A stretch of DNA of 36,572 nucleotides from Nitrososphaerales archaeon (GCA_025451315.1 JANWKP010000239.1:1-36572); one strand, 5' to 3'. Shown: positions 8,715 to 17,431, counted from the stretch's first letter. Notes: generated by a model from the sequence alone, not told the origin. Numbers and translations are program-made.

Positions 8715-9803
8715 ATGCGATATAAACTTCTTGGAAAAAGTGGATTGCGAGTTTCTGAGTTGTGTTTAGGAACAATGACTTTTGGACAAGACTGGGGTTC
8801 TTTTTTGAGAGGAGCTTCTAAAGAAGAATCAAAAAATATATACAATCTATTTGTAAATGCAGGTGGAAATTTTATTGATACCGCTAATGTTTATCAAAAT
8901 GGTATTAGTGAAAAATATGTTGGAGAATTTATAGCAAAAGATCGTAACAGATTCGTAGTAGGAACAAAATATACTCTTAGTACTAATCCTGATGATCCTA
9001 ACGCAGGAGGAAGTCACCGTAAAAATTTGTTTCAATCTATAGACACAAGCCTAAAACGACTAAATACTTCTTATATTGACATTCTATGGGTTCATGTATG
9101 GGATTATATGACTCCGATAGAAGAACTTATGCGTTCATTAGATGATGTCATAAGATCTGGAAAAATACTTTATATTGGTATATCTGACGCCCCTGCTTGG
9201 ATTATTTCAAGAGCAAATACAATATCAGAGCTACATGGATGGTCATCATTTATTGGACTTCAGATAATGTATAGTCTTATTGAAAGAACTCCTGAAAGAG
9301 AATATCTCCCTATGTCTAGAAATTTGGATATAGGAATAACATCCTGGTCTCCCCTAGGCGGAGGAGTTCTTTCGGGAAAATACAATGAAGAGACAGAAAA
9401 AAAAGAGACTAGTAATGAATTGAAGAGATTAGGTAACGATAATCCTTTGGCTTCTACTTTCAAGAATGAAAGAAATCTCATTATAGCCAAAGTAGTACAA
9501 GAGATTGCAAAAGAAATAGACAAGACACCGTCACAAGTTGCTTTAAACTGGATAAGACAGCAACAGAAGAATCAAAGTGCATCAATAATTCCTATAATTG
9601 GAGCTAGAACACAAAAACAAATAAAGGATAATTTGGGTTGTCTTGATTTTGAATTAACCGAGGATCAATTGAAGAGGTTAGATGAACCGAGTAAAGTAGA
9701 GTTAGGATTTCCGCACGATTTTATCCATTCGGAATTGATAAAAAACATGATATATGGAAATTCGTATTCGTTGATCGATAATCATCGATCAAATCTATTT
9801 TGA
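8715..9803 (+). CDS. Aldo/keto reductase
   Basis: Starting at ATG 8715 (MRYKLLGKSGLRVSE, the classic family start) the protein has 362 residues; the frame also extends 18 bp upstream to a TTG. The catalytic tetrad is complete: D55 and Y60 in FIDTANVYQN, K85 in VVGTKYTL, and H127 in ILWVHVWD. The NADP-binding loop near the C-terminus reads SASIIPIIGARTQKQI. The enzyme should be a cytosolic TIM-barrel that reduces aldehydes or ketones with NADPH. It is monocistronic with its own TATA box. The WVHVWD motif places it in the large YajO/Tas-like bacterial-type subgroup; substrate is unknown. Confidence 0.94.
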   Translation: MRYKLLGKSGLRVSELCLGTMTFGQDWGSFLRGASKEESKNIYNLFVNAGGNFIDTANVYQNGISEKYVGEFIAKDRNRFVVGTKYTLSTNPDDPNAGGSHRKNLFQSIDTSLKRLNTSYIDILWVHVWDYMTPIEELMRSLDDVIRSGKILYIGISDAPAWIISRANTISELHGWSSFIGLQIMYSLIERTPEREYLPMSRNLDIGITSWSPLGGGVLSGKYNEETEKKETSNELKRLGNDNPLASTFKNERNLIIAKVVQEIAKEIDKTPSQVALNWIRQQQKNQSASIIPIIGARTQKQIKDNLGCLDFELTEDQLKRLDEPSKVELGFPHDFIHSELIKNMIYGNSYSLIDNHRSNLF

Positions 9804-10181
9804 ATGACAATTCTAACTTTAATTGTAGATGCTTTGTATCCATTTTATCAATTCAATTAATTGTATTTCTTATATTATATCATTTTCTTTAGTATTTCTA
9901 AATGGATTTGTTATTTGTTTTTTATCAAAATTAAAGCAGTAATATAACGTATTTCCAATGACTTGCTTTATAGATCATAGATATTTAATTAATTTTAGAA
10001 CATATGTTTTATCGGGTTTCCATCAAGATCTGTTTTCGCTCTGTTAATCTAATATAATAATTTATTTTCTCCATCATATAGATCTTACGTTTCCTCCTTC
10101 TGTGAATAATATATGTCCTTATATTTAAACAAAACTTTATTTCCTCATTTTCCCTGATTTCTCATTTGAATTAAATAATTA
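9804..10181. other. Gene-free AT-rich region
   Basis: I see no open frame with family resemblance, no RNA and no clear repeat. The right edge, from about 10181, begins a third degenerate copy of the tRNA-3'-end-like fragment found at 16844 and 18008. Confidence 0.4.
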
Positions 10182-10501
10182 ATGGAAAGGAGGAGATTTG
10201 AATCTGTTACTATTAGTCAAGGGATCGGTTTATTGAAACAATTTAACTTAGAAGACTACTGCGAAGTGGAGAAAGAGATCTATTCAGTGTAATAGGAACT
10301 AATGTAAATCTAGCAAGTAGATTAGAGGGAAGAGCAGGGGAAGGTGAAATCATCATCTCTCCGTTAACAATGGCAAAGGTTCAAGGAAAATTTTATGTTG
10401 ATACTATAGCAATACCTAATGATGACAAAATAAAATCTTTTAAAGGTATTAACGAATATTATAAAGTATTAGATACGGTAATGTATACTAACTATTTGTA
10501 A
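10182..10501 (+). pseudogene. Frameshifted C-terminal piece of a class III adenylate/guanylate cyclase
   Basis: From 10247 the frame reads RSGERDLFSVIGTNVNLASR, then LEGRAGEGEIIISPLTM and a final KSFKGINEYYKV, ending at TAA 10499-10501. This is the end of a CHD cyclase domain, including the conserved Asn-Leu-Ala-Ser-Arg helix and the Lys-Gly loop. The preceding part is in another frame: an ATG at 10182 opens ISQGIGLLKQFNL, which fits the GIG strand just before. The two metal-binding aspartates and the N-terminal two thirds are missing. It is thus a truncated, frameshifted relic of an adenylate cyclase-like signalling gene. Confidence 0.75.
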
Positions 10502-10551
10502 TAACAACATTCGTTAAAGATTGGTATTTTCATTACTAGTCATCCTCCTCT

Positions 10552-11238
10552 TTATTTCTTTTCTAAACCTTTTATTACTTTTTGAGCTGCAACAAATGAA
10601 GATGCAGGATTCTGACCTGTAATCAACTTTCCATCAGAGACGACATACGGTTGAAAATTTTCACCTTTTTCAAACTTCCCTCCTAATTCTTTCATGCGGT
10701 CCTCCAACAAAAATGGAACCACCTTCTCTAGATGTACAGCATCTTCTTCACTGTCTGTAAATCCAGTTACCTTTTTACCCTTCAATATCGAGTTTCCATC
10801 TTTATCTGTCGCCTGTAATAATCCTGCAGGTGCATGGCATACTGCAGTAACAAATTTTCCACCAAAGTAAAAATCTTCAACTAATTTTTTCAAGTTTTTA
10901 TCTACTGCTAAATCCCACATTGGTCCATGACCGCCTGGAATAAACAATGTATCATAATCACTAGCTGAAACTTGGCTTAGGACTAACGTATTTGCTAGCT
11001 TTTCTTGAGAGGATTTATCTTTTTGAAAACGTCGTGTAGAGTCTGTTTGCCATTCTTCTAGGTTGCTCTTGGGATCCACAGGAGGTTGTCCGCCCTTTGG
11101 AGAAGCAATTGTCACATCGTATCCGTTATCAATGAATTCATAGAAAGGGCTAGCAAATTCTTCCATCCAGAATCCTGTTTTTTTTCCTGTATTACCTAAC
11201 TGATCATGAGAAGTCAAAACAAAAAGAACTTTTTTCAT
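10552..11238 (-). CDS. DJ-1/PfpI-family protein (Hsp31-like, class I glutamine amidotransferase fold)
   Basis: 228 residues, matching the YDR533C/Hsp31-type branch. The triad is visible: Glu26 in TGFWMEEFASP, the nucleophile Cys134 in the elbow TAVCHAPAGLL, and His135. PGGHGPMWDLA (101-111) forms the oxyanion-hole strand turn. Members are described as glutathione-independent glyoxalases (methylglyoxal to lactate) or protein-protecting chaperones. It is cytosolic with no leader. The gene is monocistronic and convergent with the cyclase relic. Exact activity cannot be told from sequence, but the catalytic residues are intact. Confidence 0.93.
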   Translation of the reverse strand: MKKVLFVLTSHDQLGNTGKKTGFWMEEFASPFYEFIDNGYDVTIASPKGGQPPVDPKSNLEEWQTDSTRRFQKDKSSQEKLANTLVLSQVSASDYDTLFIPGGHGPMWDLAVDKNLKKLVEDFYFGGKFVTAVCHAPAGLLQATDKDGNSILKGKKVTGFTDSEEDAVHLEKVVPFLLEDRMKELGGKFEKGENFQPYVVSDGKLITGQNPASSFVAAQKVIKGLEKK

Positions 11239-11608
11239 ACATTATATTCTTTTTATTGTATATAAAACTTGTAATAGTAAATAATTTCCACTACAAAGTT
11301 AGTAGATATCAGCAATATTGAGAGGTAATACGTTACTATGATATATAACGAAATTTTACTCACTATTATTTTGTATACATAAGTTATATTATCGAAATGA
11401 TATGTTCTATAATTGCATTGTCAGATCTTCATTTATAGAATACCTAAAAAGAATCATGATGCTATAGTCGCCTCAGAATTTAGACTTCATAGATTATAGA
11501 AATAAATTATGGATGATATAAAATTGGAAAATTGATGTGAACATGAAAGGCAAGCCAAAATAGGAAATAGTTTAATATCATGGTTAATGTTTATAGGACA
11601 GAATAATA
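11239..11608. other. Intergenic region between divergent genes
   Basis: This AT-rich stretch must contain promoters for the DJ-1 gene (leftward) and the hydrolase gene (rightward). I could not single out one TATA box with confidence and see no gene, RNA or repeat. Confidence 0.4.
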
Positions 11609-12568
11609 TTGAAAAAATATCTATCCCTTAAAAGTTTTCTTACAGGCATCATTTGTTGTTATGTAGTTTCTTTAGGATTTAGTTCTCCGATTACTGCTGA
11701 ACAAAACATTATTGATAATCGTGAAAAAATAGATTATACTCATCACAAAACCACAGTTAATGGGATCCTTATGCATTATGTAATAGGCGGTAAAGGAGAT
11801 CCAATTGTTTTATTGCACGGATGGCCAGAAACGTGGTATGAATGGCGACACATTATTCCCCAATTAATAGCAAACAACTATACAGTAATAGCTCCAGATA
11901 TGAGAGGTCTAGGAGATTCAGAAAAACCACAAACAGGATATGATAAGAAAACCATTGCAGAAGATATTTATCAATTAGTAAAAAAATTAGAATACAGTAA
12001 AATATATCTTGTAGCTCATGACTGGGGAGGACCAGTTGCATATTCTTATGCAGCTGCACATCCTCAAGATGTACGTAAAATGGTGATATTAGATACCCTA
12101 TTACCTGGTTTTGGATTAGAAGAAGCAGCAAACTTTTCACCAAAGGGATTATGGCATCCTTCATTTCATGCAGTCAGAGACCTTCCAGAAAAATTGATTG
12201 AAGGAAAAGAAGATACATATCTTAATTGGTTTTATGATTGGACTTACAATCAATCTGCAATAACATCAAAAGATAGAGAAGAATACATTAAACAATATTC
12301 CAAACCTGGTGCATTGCGTGCTGGTTTTGAATACTACAGAGCAATCTTTGAAGATGCAGAACAAAATAAAGAATATGCTGCTAAACAAAAACTAGATATG
12401 CCAATATTGATAATAAGTGGAGAAGCAGGTGTAGGCAACTTGACTATAAGTTCATTTCAAAAGGTTGCAAATAATGTTACAGGGATAACGTTACCAAATA
12501 CAGGGCATTTTATCCCAGAAGAAAGACCAAATTTTCTGACAAAACAGATACTTGAGTTTTTCAAATAA
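11609..12568 (+). CDS. Secreted alpha/beta hydrolase, epoxide hydrolase-like
   Basis: 319 residues from a TTG start. Lys-Lys plus a hydrophobic stretch (TGIICCYVVSLGFSS) and an Ala-Glu boundary near residue 30 form a signal peptide. The core matches the epoxide hydrolase/dehalogenase group: HGWPETWYEWR (70-80, oxyanion hole), MRGLGDSEKP (98-107), the nucleophile Asp138 in AHDWGGP, a cap region with FEYYR (240-244), and His300 in NTGHFIPEERP. An Asp nucleophile instead of Ser excludes an ordinary esterase. It should open epoxides or dehalogenate small substrates outside the membrane. TTG is preferred because it opens directly onto the signal peptide; no other in-frame start is nearby. Confidence 0.9.
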   Translation: MKKYLSLKSFLTGIICCYVVSLGFSSPITAEQNIIDNREKIDYTHHKTTVNGILMHYVIGGKGDPIVLLHGWPETWYEWRHIIPQLIANNYTVIAPDMRGLGDSEKPQTGYDKKTIAEDIYQLVKKLEYSKIYLVAHDWGGPVAYSYAAAHPQDVRKMVILDTLLPGFGLEEAANFSPKGLWHPSFHAVRDLPEKLIEGKEDTYLNWFYDWTYNQSAITSKDREEYIKQYSKPGALRAGFEYYRAIFEDAEQNKEYAAKQKLDMPILIISGEAGVGNLTISSFQKVANNVTGITLPNTGHFIPEERPNFLTKQILEFFK

Positions 12569-12638
12569 CCTTTTTTACATTTATAATATTATGATTTGAC
12601 AATCCAATATTCGGCGAATTGTCCTAAATATTGAAACA

Positions 12639-13094
12639 TTAATTGGTAGAAAGAAATGTAAACCTAGAATGAGTTTCAAGCCATGAATAAAGATCTCTCA
12701 AGACATATTGTTGTATTGGACCTTGTTGAGTTTGCCATTGTGTTGATGGATAAAATTCATGTCCTAGGTTTGGATACGTTATCAGAATGTGATCAGGATG
12801 GTTTATCTCTGCTAGTTTTTGCTGCAACAACATCGCGCCTTTAACCTGAGTCTGTGTATCATTTTCTCCATTGAGTATAAGTATGCTAGTATTTGATGGA
12901 ACCTTGCTAATTGTACTTAAATTTGGTTCTAATTTCAAAAATGAATCTTGATATATTGGACAACCCTCTAGATTAGTGCATTTATCTATCGAAGATGAAT
13001 TAGACGATGATAGTGATCGGTAACAGATGACTTTCATTGGTTTACGAATAAAGTTCCAAACTTGATTGGTAGTCATACTACAATATAATATCAT
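12639..13094 (-). pseudogene. Headless alpha/beta hydrolase (C-terminal fragment)
   Basis: The frame keeps only the last third of an alpha/beta hydrolase: the strand and acid ILILNGENDTQTQ, the helix GAMLLQQKLAEI, the catalytic His in ITYPNLGHEF, and a closing helix DLYSWLETHS. The oxyanion loop and the nucleophile elbow (GxSxG) are absent, and the first 50 residues (MILYCSMTTNQVWNF and a Ser-rich run) do not resemble the missing part. A functional enzyme would need about 150 further residues at the front. It is most simply a 5'-truncated gene, convergent with the secreted hydrolase beside it, possibly a decayed paralogue of another secreted hydrolase. Confidence 0.65.
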
Positions 13095-13166
13095 AAATGA
13101 GTAAGGTTCCTACCTATGAAGATATATTTACACGTCTCATTATTCATAGTATCAGGTGAAAAAGTA

Positions 13167-13682
13167 ATGAAAAGAGATAAGGAAATAAAATTGAATAATA
13201 AGATTCCATCTATTGTACACTTTGAAATTCCTGCAGATGATGTAGAACGTGCAAGAAAATTTTATTCAACTTTATTTGATTGGAAAATAGAAAAGATGGA
13301 AGTAATGAAGGATGGGGATAAGATGGACTATTGGATGATATCCACCTCCTCCTCCGGAGGAGATAGTAATGAAAAATCTTCTGCTATAGGAGGAGGCTTG
13401 TTAAAGAGACAGGATCCTCAACAACCAAACTTGAATTACATAAGTGTACCTTCAATAGACGAATACTCAAAAAAGGTTAACGAATTAGGAGGCAAAGTTG
13501 TAATGCCAAAAACGGAAATAACAGGATATGGATTTTTTGCTGTATGCATAGATAGAGCACGGTTATCTTTGCTGTTAATCATTATTTGTTATTCTGTTAA
13601 ATATACTAAAAGCCATAACCCGCTATTATTAATGAGGATTATATCAATAATAATAGAAGGCTATGAAAATCAATTCTTATGA
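13167..13682 (+). CDS. VOC-family protein with a replaced C-terminus
   Basis: The start is taken at ATG 13167 because GGTGA lies about eight bases upstream; the frame itself opens earlier at 13116. The protein reads SIVHFEIPADDVERARKFY, the usual glyoxalase-like opening, then LFDWKIEKM, GGGLLKRQDP, LNYISVPSIDEYSKKVNE and GGKVVMPKTEITGYGFFAV. Family members then finish with a D-x-E-G-N-x-F-G strand. Here the frame instead turns into unrelated hydrophobic sequence (RARLSLLLIIICYS) from about 13553 and runs through a hairpin repeat. The last roughly 15 residues of the fold are lost, so activity is doubtful. Cytosolic; metal ligand His19 (SIVHFE) is kept. Confidence 0.75.
   Translation: MKRDKEIKLNNKIPSIVHFEIPADDVERARKFYSTLFDWKIEKMEVMKDGDKMDYWMISTSSSGGDSNEKSSAIGGGLLKRQDPQQPNLNYISVPSIDEYSKKVNELGGKVVMPKTEITGYGFFAVCIDRARLSLLLIIICYSVKYTKSHNPLLLMRIISIIIEGYENQFL
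13612..13665. repeat. Hairpin repeat copy 1
   Basis: Begins GCCATAACCCGCTATT and ends AATAATAGAAGGCTATG, with inverted ends (CATAACC/GGCTATG). It shares both ends with the elements at 13847 and 17432. It lies in the replaced C-terminal part of the VOC frame, consistent with insertion. Confidence 0.5.
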
Positions 13683-14071
13683 TTTTTCTTTGGACTGTAT
13701 TCACCTTTACGATACCTGTTATTTAATCCTTTGAGATAAATTAATTGTTGTTAGTTGTTAGTGTTATTATTGAAAACCGAGACGATAACCTAACAGTATT
13801 CTTTATTTAGTCTCGGGTATATCGCTAGAGTGATAGATTAATTATTGTCATAGCCCTCCTCTTTTCCTATTGGTGTCAAATAATCTAGATGAAGGCTATG
13901 ACTGCTTTGATTTGGTTTGCCATTTTTTAGGTAGGAAGTATGTAATAAATAGTGATAAATTATATTTATTAATTCTTTAAATTCTCATTCTATGTTCTGA
14001 AATTAATATATTTTAATAATTACAATAAGTATCTGTTATTAGGATAAAAAATAAAAAAAATTTATGGAGAT
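13683..14071. other. Gene-free region holding two inverted repeats
   Basis: No coding frame recognised. It contains a short hairpin (CCGAGAC at 13777-13783 with GTCTCGG at 13810-13816) and hairpin repeat copy 2. Both could be RNA structures or relics of small mobile elements; neither has a poly-T tail directly after it that would mark a terminator. Confidence 0.45.
13847..13902. repeat. Hairpin repeat copy 2
   Basis: Perfect 9-bp inverted ends, GTCATAGCC (13847-13855) and GGCTATGAC (13894-13902), around a 38-base middle. The CATAGCCCTC start and GAAGGCTATG end match the other two copies. Confidence 0.55.
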
Positions 14072-14767
14072 TTAAGGTATATGGGCTGGTGGATTGTCAA
14101 AGCAAGTCGCAGAAGCACTAAAGAATAGAGGATCTCTCCCTATATTTTGAATACTCACGAGCCATCCATCAGTTGGTTCGTCAGGAGAATTGCGATTATC
14201 ATTCAAAGTTTGATAACGATCAGTTGATTCAACCGCTAAACTATAACCTCCACTTATTGCAAAATCTCCTGGATCACAATTAGCTTGGAGGTGTGCAATT
14301 TCGCTTACATTAACCTGGGGCATAAATTCAGTAACTTCATAGGTATTAGTATCATTCAAAGTAGTGATACCTGATTGACCTGCGAGTCCTGGTGGACCTT
14401 GTGTTCCATTAGGACCGATTGGACCTTGTATTCCCTGAATACCTTGTGGACCTGCTGGACCCTGTGGACCTGGTGGGCCTTGAGTTCCTGTTTGATTATT
14501 ATCTCTACTGTGATCTCTTTTATTATCATCAAATTTAACATGTTTACAGAATTCTACTGAACTTACAAAGAATCCTTCAAAGGGACCTGTTCTACACTCA
14601 TATTTCTTATCGTCTGTTGGATATTGGCTATAAGAACTATCTCCATATTTGTCATATTCTTGAGCCATTACATCGAAAAAACTATTGTTCTGGTTAAGAA
14701 ATGGCATTATTACTAACATTACTAATGAACTTGCTAATAGTCCAAAAGTAAGTGCTGACTTGCGCAT
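14072..14767 (-). CDS. Secreted collagen-like (Gly-X-Y) repeat protein
   Basis: 231 residues. An N-terminal signal or anchor segment ([18 protein letters not shown], residues 6-23) is followed by a Tyr/Asp-rich linker and a cysteine-containing motif [16 protein letters not shown] (60-75) seen in other secreted Nitrososphaeria proteins (from memory). Residues 94-135 form 14 uninterrupted Gly-X-Y triplets ([18 protein letters not shown] and so on), a collagen-type triple-helix stalk. The last 95 residues form a beta-rich globular domain with Cys163 ([17 protein letters not shown]) and a second Cys near the end (SATCFDNPP). A trimeric surface stalk with a head is the natural model. Monocistronic. 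Confidence 0.9.
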   Translation of the reverse strand: MRKSALTFGLLASSLVMLVIMPFLNQNNSFFDVMAQEYDKYGDSSYSQYPTDDKKYECRTGPFEGFFVSSVEFCKHVKFDDNKRDHSRDNNQTGTQGPPGPQGPAGPQGIQGIQGPIGPNGTQGPPGLAGQSGITTLNDTNTYEVTEFMPQVNVSEIAHLQANCDPGDFAISGGYSLAVESTDRYQTLNDNRNSPDEPTDGWLVSIQNIGRDPLFFSASATCFDNPPAHIP

Positions 14768-15015
14768 ATTTTAGTTACAATGAAAATCTATATTTGAACT
14801 GCGAAAAATAGTAGAGTAAGAAATTCTATATAGTAGATTAGGGAATAACAATTCTCAATCTAGTTAACTAATCATATTATCCAAAATAATACTGAAAAAT
14901 ATTTTCCTCTGTTATTATTTTATAATCTTTTTTATTAGGATTGTTAAACTAAATGATTGTATTCTTACAAGTCTAATCTTTTCCTCTCTCTCCCTTCCTC
15001 CCGGTATCTATCAAA

Positions 15016-15024
15016 TTTATAAAT
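15016..15024 (+). promoter_or_regulatory. TATA box of the 115-aa gene
   Basis: TTTATAAAT is centred 25 bases before ATG 15045, the spacing of a leaderless archaeal transcript. Confidence 0.6.
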
Positions 15025-15044
15025 AGATTTTTTGTGTTTGCATT

Positions 15045-15392
15045 ATGCCAAATCTCGACCCTTGGGTAAATCAATGTAATAATGATTATGAAGATATGAC
15101 TACAAAAACAATAAACAAATTTGAAAATCATTTACTATCTATTAAAACTGAACACCAAGAAATGATTCATCCTAACTCGCATCCTACCTATAATGAACGT
15201 CAACAAAAAATTATAGAACTGATAGATTGGACTTTAGAGAAATATAAAGCCAATAAAGAGAATGCTCAACAGAATGAACAAGTAATAATAGATAATATTA
15301 TTGAAGAACTTGATAAAAAAAGAGAAATTGCTATAAATAAAAAGGAAAAAGCTATACTAAAAGATGAAGTTCCATCCCAATCTTATTATTAG
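15045..15392 (+). CDS. Hypothetical soluble coiled-coil-prone protein
   Basis: 115 residues, very polar, with no signal peptide or membrane helix and one cysteine (Cys11). Residues about 55-110 are strongly helical and charged (IIELIDWTLEKYKANKEN, then NIIEELDKKREIAINKKE), with hydrophobic heptad spacing suggesting a coiled coil or helical hairpin. I do not recognise a family. A clean TATA box at leaderless distance and coding-like residue usage support a real gene. It lies between the collagen-like and Hsp20 genes without operon partners. Confidence 0.7.
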   Translation: MPNLDPWVNQCNNDYEDMTTKTINKFENHLLSIKTEHQEMIHPNSHPTYNERQQKIIELIDWTLEKYKANKENAQQNEQVIIDNIIEELDKKREIAINKKEKAILKDEVPSQSYY

Positions 15393-15645
15393 AATTCAAT
15401 AAAAGATATTGATGTTTTAGTATATAGTAGGCAGCAAAATCACCTAAGACTTTTAGTTCTTATATTCTACGGTTTAGTAACTTTTCAAATTAATCTAGTT
15501 TTATTGCCATCTTTCATTGACTGAAGTTATTAAATGTTTAAAAAGATTCGAATTTATAAATACTAAGATTTTATTTGAATAATCAAGTATTAAACGTTTT
15601 ATTATTTTTGTTGTCCAAAATTTATCGAATTTAGTAATAAATCAG

Positions 15646-15675
15646 GTAAATAAAAGTAAATAAAAGTAAATAAAA
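15646..15675. repeat. Three tandem copies of GTAAATAAAA
   Basis: A 10-bp unit repeated three times exactly, just beyond the Hsp20 stop codon. On the minus strand it reads as T-rich blocks and may help end transcription. Confidence 0.6.
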
Positions 15676-15685
15676 AAATTTCTTA

Positions 15686-16318
15686 TTATTCTACTTTAAT
15701 TTCTTTTCCTTTAGATTTCGTCTGTTTCTTTTTATTAAAAACGATTTCCAGAATTCCGTTATTGTATATAGATTTGACAGTTTCAATATCTGCTTCTGGT
15801 GGCAAATCTATTACTTTATGATATTTTCTCTGTGGATCATCACTTATTATTTCTACTGAGTTTTCATAAGCATTTATCTTTATATTTTCTTTTTTTATAC
15901 CTGGCATTTCTACTATGACTTTTACTTCTCTATCCGTAGATGATATATCAACTAAAGGTTCTCTTTCTGAAGAAATTGATGGTTGTTCAAACAAACCTCC
16001 TCCAGCAAAAGGAGATTTTACGTTACCAAACTCTCTTATATTTGGTTTTCCATCAGGTCCTATGGTCATGGAATATCCATATACTATTGGACCTACTTCT
16101 CTAACTTTTCCACCTTCTGGTGTTTCGTATTCTTTAACTAAATCTTTCGGTACTCTGTTTTCAACATTTTTAAATGGTTCAGAAAATGTTCTTTCCATTT
16201 GGTTTCTCATTTCATCAAATTCTCTAAATATATCGTTAAAGTTCCAGCTGCCAAAAGCACCTCGTCCACTAAATAATCTTTTATACCATTCATATGGAAT
16301 TATATCTTTATTACTCAT
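15686..16318 (-). CDS. Small heat-shock protein, Hsp20/alpha-crystallin family
   Basis: ATG 16318 gives 210 residues; GGTGA lies nine bases upstream. A GTG at 16330 in the same frame would overlap that ribosome site and is less likely. The first 115 residues form a long N-terminal arm with YGYSMTIGPDGKPNIREFG, typical of archaeal Hsp20 proteins. The alpha-crystallin domain runs from about 121 (EPLVDISSTDREVKVIVEMP) through KENIKINAYENSVEI to the closing NNGILEIVFNKK. The C-terminal tail is Lys-rich (KQTKSKGKEIKVE), with IKV as the likely anchoring motif. It acts in the cytosol as an ATP-independent holdase. A perfect 30-bp palindrome upstream probably controls it. Confidence 0.94.
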   Translation of the reverse strand: MSNKDIIPYEWYKRLFSGRGAFGSWNFNDIFREFDEMRNQMERTFSEPFKNVENRVPKDLVKEYETPEGGKVREVGPIVYGYSMTIGPDGKPNIREFGNVKSPFAGGGLFEQPSISSEREPLVDISSTDREVKVIVEMPGIKKENIKINAYENSVEIISDDPQRKYHKVIDLPPEADIETVKSIYNNGILEIVFNKKKQTKSKGKEIKVE

Positions 16319-16331
16319 TGTAATATTCACC

Positions 16332-16361
16332 TATATATTGTAATATATATTACAATATATA
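16332..16361. promoter_or_regulatory. Perfect 30-bp palindrome in the Hsp20 promoter
   Basis: The core TTGTAATATATATTACAA is extended by six further matching bases on each side with no mismatch. It lies 14 bases upstream of the Hsp20 ATG and overlaps the likely TATA element (TTTATATA on the minus strand, about 16358-16365). Position and symmetry fit an operator for a dimeric repressor that would block transcription without stress. Confidence 0.6.
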
Positions 16362-16843
16362 AACTTTATTACATAATTTGGTTATTTAACGTTAGTATTT
16401 CCATGTAAACATTTGAATTTGGTGATTGGTTATAGTAAGAGCAATCTCTGATACCGCACTACCTTTTAATTTCAATAATTATTAGAATAACTTAAGATAA
16501 TACATTTAGGTTCAAATGTTTATGAAATTTTAATTATTATATACTCACATAGATATATCATGGCAGCTAAAAGGATTATCTATTTTTGCTTCTTTTCCTG
16601 TCTCCAGTCAAACTTTGAACGCCTATAGCAGAAGCTTTATGATTTTTGTCTTCATTTATCCATTTTAATAATTTTTTAATATCTTTTTTTTGCTTCTCTA
16701 AAAGGTTTATCTAATTATTTTCTAAGCAAAAATAAAGCAGTAATACATCTTATTATCCATAACGTATCGTTTGTGTTTTTATATTTTGTATTTTGCTTTT
16801 TTATATTTATTTTTTGTTGTTATCCTTTGACCCGAGGAATCAA
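16362..16843. other. Intergenic region with a possible gene remnant
   Basis: On the minus strand a frame is open from 16710 to TAA 16576-16578. It has no ATG and reads EKQKKDIKKLLKWINED and then ASAIGVQSLTGDRKRSKN. This is coding-like and possibly the tail of a lost gene, but I do not recognise it. The remainder is AT-rich with nothing supported. Confidence 0.3.
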
Positions 16844-16890
16844 TGGAGGGAATAAGATTTGAACCCATTACTTGTATTCACGGGTTTATA
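16844..16890. repeat. Decayed tRNA-3'-end-like fragment, copy B
   Basis: TGGAGGG followed by GATTTGAACCCATTACTTGT closely matches the fragment at 18008, in the same orientation. Read on the minus strand it has a TTCAAAT loop like a T-arm, but the 5' side of the stem no longer pairs. It is followed by a diverged copy of the coiled-coil sequence at 17271 (ACCAAGATTGAAGA). Confidence 0.5.
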
Positions 16891-16941
16891 CAGTTCATAC
16901 TAAAGAACAATTACAAACCAAGATTGAAGAACTATAGATAT

Positions 16942-17103
16942 TCAATCTTCAAAGAAAGGTCTATGTTGAACATCAAAACCTGGAGAGATATTTGCAAATT
17001 GTTTTATTGTGATCATTTTGCATATTTTGTCCTGTAACTCTGAATGTTCAATGAATTTCTTTTTACAAATAGGACATTTAGTTTCTTTCCCTACATTCAT
17101 CAT
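16942..17103 (-). CDS. Small C2H2-like zinc-finger protein (53 aa)
   Basis: ATG 17103, immediately followed by a second in-frame ATG, and TGA at 16942-16944. The peptide reads MNVGKETKCPICKKKFIEHS: a CxxC knuckle, an aromatic three residues on, and a His at 20, then Cys28 in DKICKM. This resembles a C2H2 finger start (CPICKKKF) or an incomplete zinc ribbon. Residues 31-53 are not part of a known motif. The opposite strand also has an open frame, but it is made largely of the tRNA-like fragment and is less credible. Short length and degenerate surroundings keep confidence moderate. Confidence 0.5.
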   Translation of the reverse strand: MMNVGKETKCPICKKKFIEHSELQDKICKMITIKQFANISPGFDVQHRPFFED

Positions 17104-17223
17104 ATTATAGAAAATTTGTGTTAGTCTTATTAAATTAATATTGTGAAATATTTTTCAGACATTTTTTCTATTTTTTATCATGATATATCTTTAGGGAGAG
17201 ATGAAAAATAGAAATATTCATGA

Positions 17224-17400
17224 AAACTGAGCCATATTAGATCTTATATTACACACCTGGAAAGACAAGGAGCAGATTTAGAAACCAAGATTGAAGAGGT
17301 ACAGGATATCAATCAAGTGTTAAGAGAGAAAGATAAAATGAAAGAAGATGTTATCACAAAAGTTAACAGAAAGATTGGATGCGGTATAACGATCGACTAA
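17224..17400 (+). pseudogene. Coiled-coil gene remnant
   Basis: A frame open from 17224 to TAA 17398-17400 without a proper start. It reads HIRSYITHLERQGADLET, KIEEVQDINQVLREKDKM, a strongly heptad-patterned coiled coil. ACCAAGATTGAAGA followed by GATATCAATC is repeated in diverged form at about 16918-16947, where the frame is broken by a TAG. Two decayed copies of one gene part therefore lie within 400 bp. The parent family is not recognised. Confidence 0.4.
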
Positions 17401-17431
17401 ATAATCATTTTCAAAATTTCATTCCAAAAAA

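Noticed and set aside
13777-13816. CCGAGAC/GTCTCGG hairpin as a terminator
   Set aside because: No T-run follows on either strand and it is distant from both flanking stop codons; left as an unexplained hairpin.
14356-14560. Extra open frames on both strands over the collagen-like gene
   Set aside because: They are by-products of the Gly-X-Y codon periodicity; their Trp-Thr or His-Gln-Val repeats simply mirror the triplets.
16843-17037. Plus-strand frame of 64 codons
   Set aside because: It starts in the tRNA-like fragment, has no family resemblance, and opposes the more credible CPICKKKF frame.
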